Below are positions 62,327-64,000 of a stretch of DNA of 64,000 nt, piece after piece. The DNA comes from Gimesia chilikensis (GTDB lineage: Bacteria; Planctomycetota; Planctomycetia; Planctomycetales; Planctomycetaceae), in assembly GCF_008329715.1 (NCBI RefSeq), contig NZ_VTSR01000009.1:372001-436000 (forward strand), given 5' to 3'. Every line of letters begins with the position of its first letter. The stretch's first letter is position 1. Both the position numbers and the translations under genes were made by a program. The notes beneath the pieces were generated by a model that ran no database searches, was not told the DNA's origin, and saw only the letters and a program-made list of their open reading frames with translations.

Positions 62327-64000
62327 ATGAAAGCAGGAACTCGCTTCTCCGCTCGCGTATTGATTTTCAGCGCGATTTCTGGCTTAGTGCTGACGAATTC
62401 GAATTTACTGACTGCGGACGACACCGCCGTTCAGATCAATTCTTTTAAGCCGCGCAGCACCAGAACAGAGCGGAACCCACAGAATACACTCAAGAATGCG
62501 ATTCAACGTGAAATGCACTCTGCACGTCACGTGAGCGAGCCACGGGTTCGTTTTCCGCAGAAGAACACTAAAATTCAGCAGGTGAATCACCAGCCTGGTG
62601 AAATTCAACAGGTCGGATTCACTTTGGATCCTCGTTCGCTATTCCAGAAAAAGAGTAGCAGCAAGGAACAGCAGAAGCCCGAACAGAAACGACAGATCGT
62701 TGTGCCTGGCAGCGGACAACCCTCCGCTCCTCAGTACAAGACAGCTGTTCCACAGGCCACAGCCAAGCCGGGACAGAGTGAGATCCAGCGTCAGTTGGAA
62801 GCTTTGTACCGTCGTGATGGTCGACAGATGCCTCCGATGTCGGTGCAGTCTCTTCCCAAAACCGCAAACGGTGGATCTGCTGCAGGTCGGGGAACTGTCA
62901 ATCAGCAGCCTGCAGCTCAGGCTCAGAGCACACCAGCTCAATCGGCTCCAGCTCAGACACCTGCCACTCCTCGGAACGTAGTCGTAATGCCTCAACAGCA
63001 GGTACCACCGGCTCCCGAAGAGCGGAAATGGTATGACAAGTTTCTGCCTGGCAAAACCAAGCAGACTCCCAAACGACTGCCTCAATCGAATCAGGTTGTT
63101 AAAAAAGCACCCGTCGATTCACCGGCTGTCGAAGAAGTTCAAACCTCAGCAGCTCCTGAGCTGCCTCCCGCACCGGCTCCTGAGTCTGTCGTAACCACAC
63201 CGACTGCAGACGATGAAGCGAAGTTCACGAAATCCATGGTTCCTTCACAGGAAGAACTGGATGAAGAAGCTCGCGAAGAGCTGGAAGAAGCAGCTGAGGA
63301 AGCAGCCGAACGCCTGGAAGAGCAGAAAATCGCTGCTGAAAAGGCAGAAAAGATGCTGAAAGAAAAAGCCGCTGAACTGCCTCTCATCGTTGAAGAGAAA
63401 ACAGTAGAAGTTGTAGAAGAAAAAGTTGCTAAAAACCCGGAAGATGATTTCAACAATCTGTTTCCCGAAATGTCGGAAGAAGAAGCAGACGGTATGAAGA
63501 AGCCGGTTGAGAAAACTTCTACACCACAGACCCCATTCAGTGGTCTTGTTCTGGAAGAAAACAATAAAGAAGTGGCTCCGGAAAAGGCTGAAACCAAGAC
63601 CGAGCCTGTGATGGAGAAAGCAGCTGAAGTGGCCCAGGAAACACCAGCTAAAGAGGTGAATCCCTTCGAACCACAACCACAGCCTGCTGCTCCGGAAACG
63701 AAAACTGAAGAGAAGAACCCGTTTGCAGTGCCTGCTCCCCAGATCGCAGAGAGTGAAAAAGCAGCACAGCCGAAGACTCCTCAGGTAGAAGACAATCCCT
63801 TTAAAGCAGAACCAGAACCCAAACTGGAAACGCCTGCTCCGCAACCTGAAAAACAGGTCGCCAAGACTGAGCAGGACAGCACTGTGGAAAAGAAAATGGC
63901 TATGATCGCCAGCCGGGGAAATATCAAAGGGTTGAAAGGCTTCTGTCCGGTCGCCCTGCGAGACAACCGACTGCTCGTCGATGCCCGTCCGGAATTCAGT
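62327..64000 (+). CDS. Exported Glu/Pro-rich coiled-coil protein with C-terminal YHS-like domain (3' truncated)
   Basis: The frame is open for 558 codons to the window edge without a stop. Start ATG 62327 has AGGAG ten bases upstream (62312-62316) and another directly adjacent. Signal peptide about 1-28 (VLIFSAISGLVLTNSNLLTA). A Gln/Pro/Ala-rich segment (100-230) is followed by a Glu/Ala/Lys-rich helix, probably coiled coil (EELDEEAREELEEAAEEAAE, about 305-360). Three Asn-Pro-Phe motifs occur (residues 445, 464, 490) in an acidic disordered stretch. The end, GLKGFCPVALRDNRLL, is the start of a domain that in planctomycete proteins resembles YHS-type metal-binding modules. Function unknown. 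Confidence 0.85.
   Translation, partial: MKAGTRFSARVLIFSAISGLVLTNSNLLTADDTAVQINSFKPRSTRTERNPQNTLKNAIQREMHSARHVSEPRVRFPQKNTKIQQVNHQPGEIQQVGFTLDPRSLFQKKSSSKEQQKPEQKRQIVVPGSGQPSAPQYKTAVPQATAKPGQSEIQRQLEALYRRDGRQMPPMSVQSLPKTANGGSAAGRGTVNQQPAAQAQSTPAQSAPAQTPATPRNVVVMPQQQVPPAPEERKWYDKFLPGKTKQTPKRLPQSNQVVKKAPVDSPAVEEVQTSAAPELPPAPAPESVVTTPTADDEAKFTKSMVPSQEELDEEAREELEEAAEEAAERLEEQKIAAEKAEKMLKEKAAELPLIVEEKTVEVVEEKVAKNPEDDFNNLFPEMSEEEADGMKKPVEKTSTPQTPFSGLVLEENNKEVAPEKAETKTEPVMEKAAEVAQETPAKEVNPFEPQPQPAAPETKTEEKNPFAVPAPQIAESEKAAQPKTPQVEDNPFKAEPEPKLETPAPQPEKQVAKTEQDSTVEKKMAMIASRGNIKGLKGFCPVALRDNRLLVDARPEFS

Overview
This window looks like a chromosomal segment of a planctomycete, most likely a Gimesia/Planctomyces-type organism. 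The sequence evidence is a set of planctomycete-typical families: two Tat-exported DUF1501 proteins, a DUF1549/DUF1553 protein, a Planctomycete-cytochrome-type c-heme protein fused to WD40 repeats, a YTV-repeat secreted protein, a CRTAC (FG-GAP/ASPIC-UnbV) protein next to a multiheme cytochrome, and an HpnN-like RND transporter. Genus assignment is inference. No tRNA, rRNA, CRISPR array, phage module, integrase or transposase gene was recognised.

Layout. 1-4.3 kb: the end of a hybrid sensor kinase, a small secreted protein, a DUF1501 protein, and intergenic DNA crowded with structured repeats (two hairpin modules with compensatory stem changes, CACGAAA-type 9-bp arrays, a 21-bp tandem array). 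4.3-9.4 kb (minus): ubiD-ubiE-ubiX (quinone, probably menaquinone, synthesis) followed by mutL; a BASS-family transporter diverges at 9.5 kb across a spacer carrying three phased 10-bp boxes. 10-16.5 kb: a small conserved-looking protein, a 959-residue secreted glycosidase-like protein, class II fructose-bisphosphate aldolase, a lipoprotein. 16.9-21.8 kb (plus): ispF-cysS-ruvC-ruvA, then an HD-GYP protein. 21.8-26.4 kb (minus): glycerate 2-kinase with two small upstream genes, then a lipid A-type acyltransferase, Rieske ferredoxin and HAD phosphatase. 26.7-32.1 kb (plus): small Cys-containing exported protein, membrane pentaheme cytochrome with TPRs, and CRTAC protein. 32.5-41.3 kb (plus): a four-gene exported cluster DUF1501, PPC-domain protein, DUF1549/1553, c-heme/WD40/coiled coil, ended by a strong terminator. 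41.4-46.7 kb: CDF metal transporter, mnmA, and a convergent RND/MMPL transporter. 47.3-51.9 kb: YTV protein, then glnS and gltX on minus. 52-58.9 kb: membrane-anchored hypothetical, stand-alone LigD-type phosphoesterase overlapping a GT4 glycosyltransferase, DNase I-like enzyme, metallophosphoesterase, a second larger UbiD. 59-64 kb: secreted esterase, membrane TPR protein, SppA, and the start of a long Glu/Pro-rich exported protein that runs off the window.

How it fits together. Housekeeping genes (DNA repair, isoprenoid and quinone synthesis, three aminoacyl-tRNA synthetases, tRNA thiolation, glycolysis) are interleaved with envelope and periplasmic functions. The most distinctive blocks are the pentaheme cytochrome/CRTAC pair and the four-gene DUF1501-PPC-DUF1549/1553-cytochrome/WD40 cluster, both apparently exported redox-associated assemblies with no assigned substrate. 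Several start codons were placed downstream of the longest possible reading frame where a Shine-Dalgarno sequence supports it.
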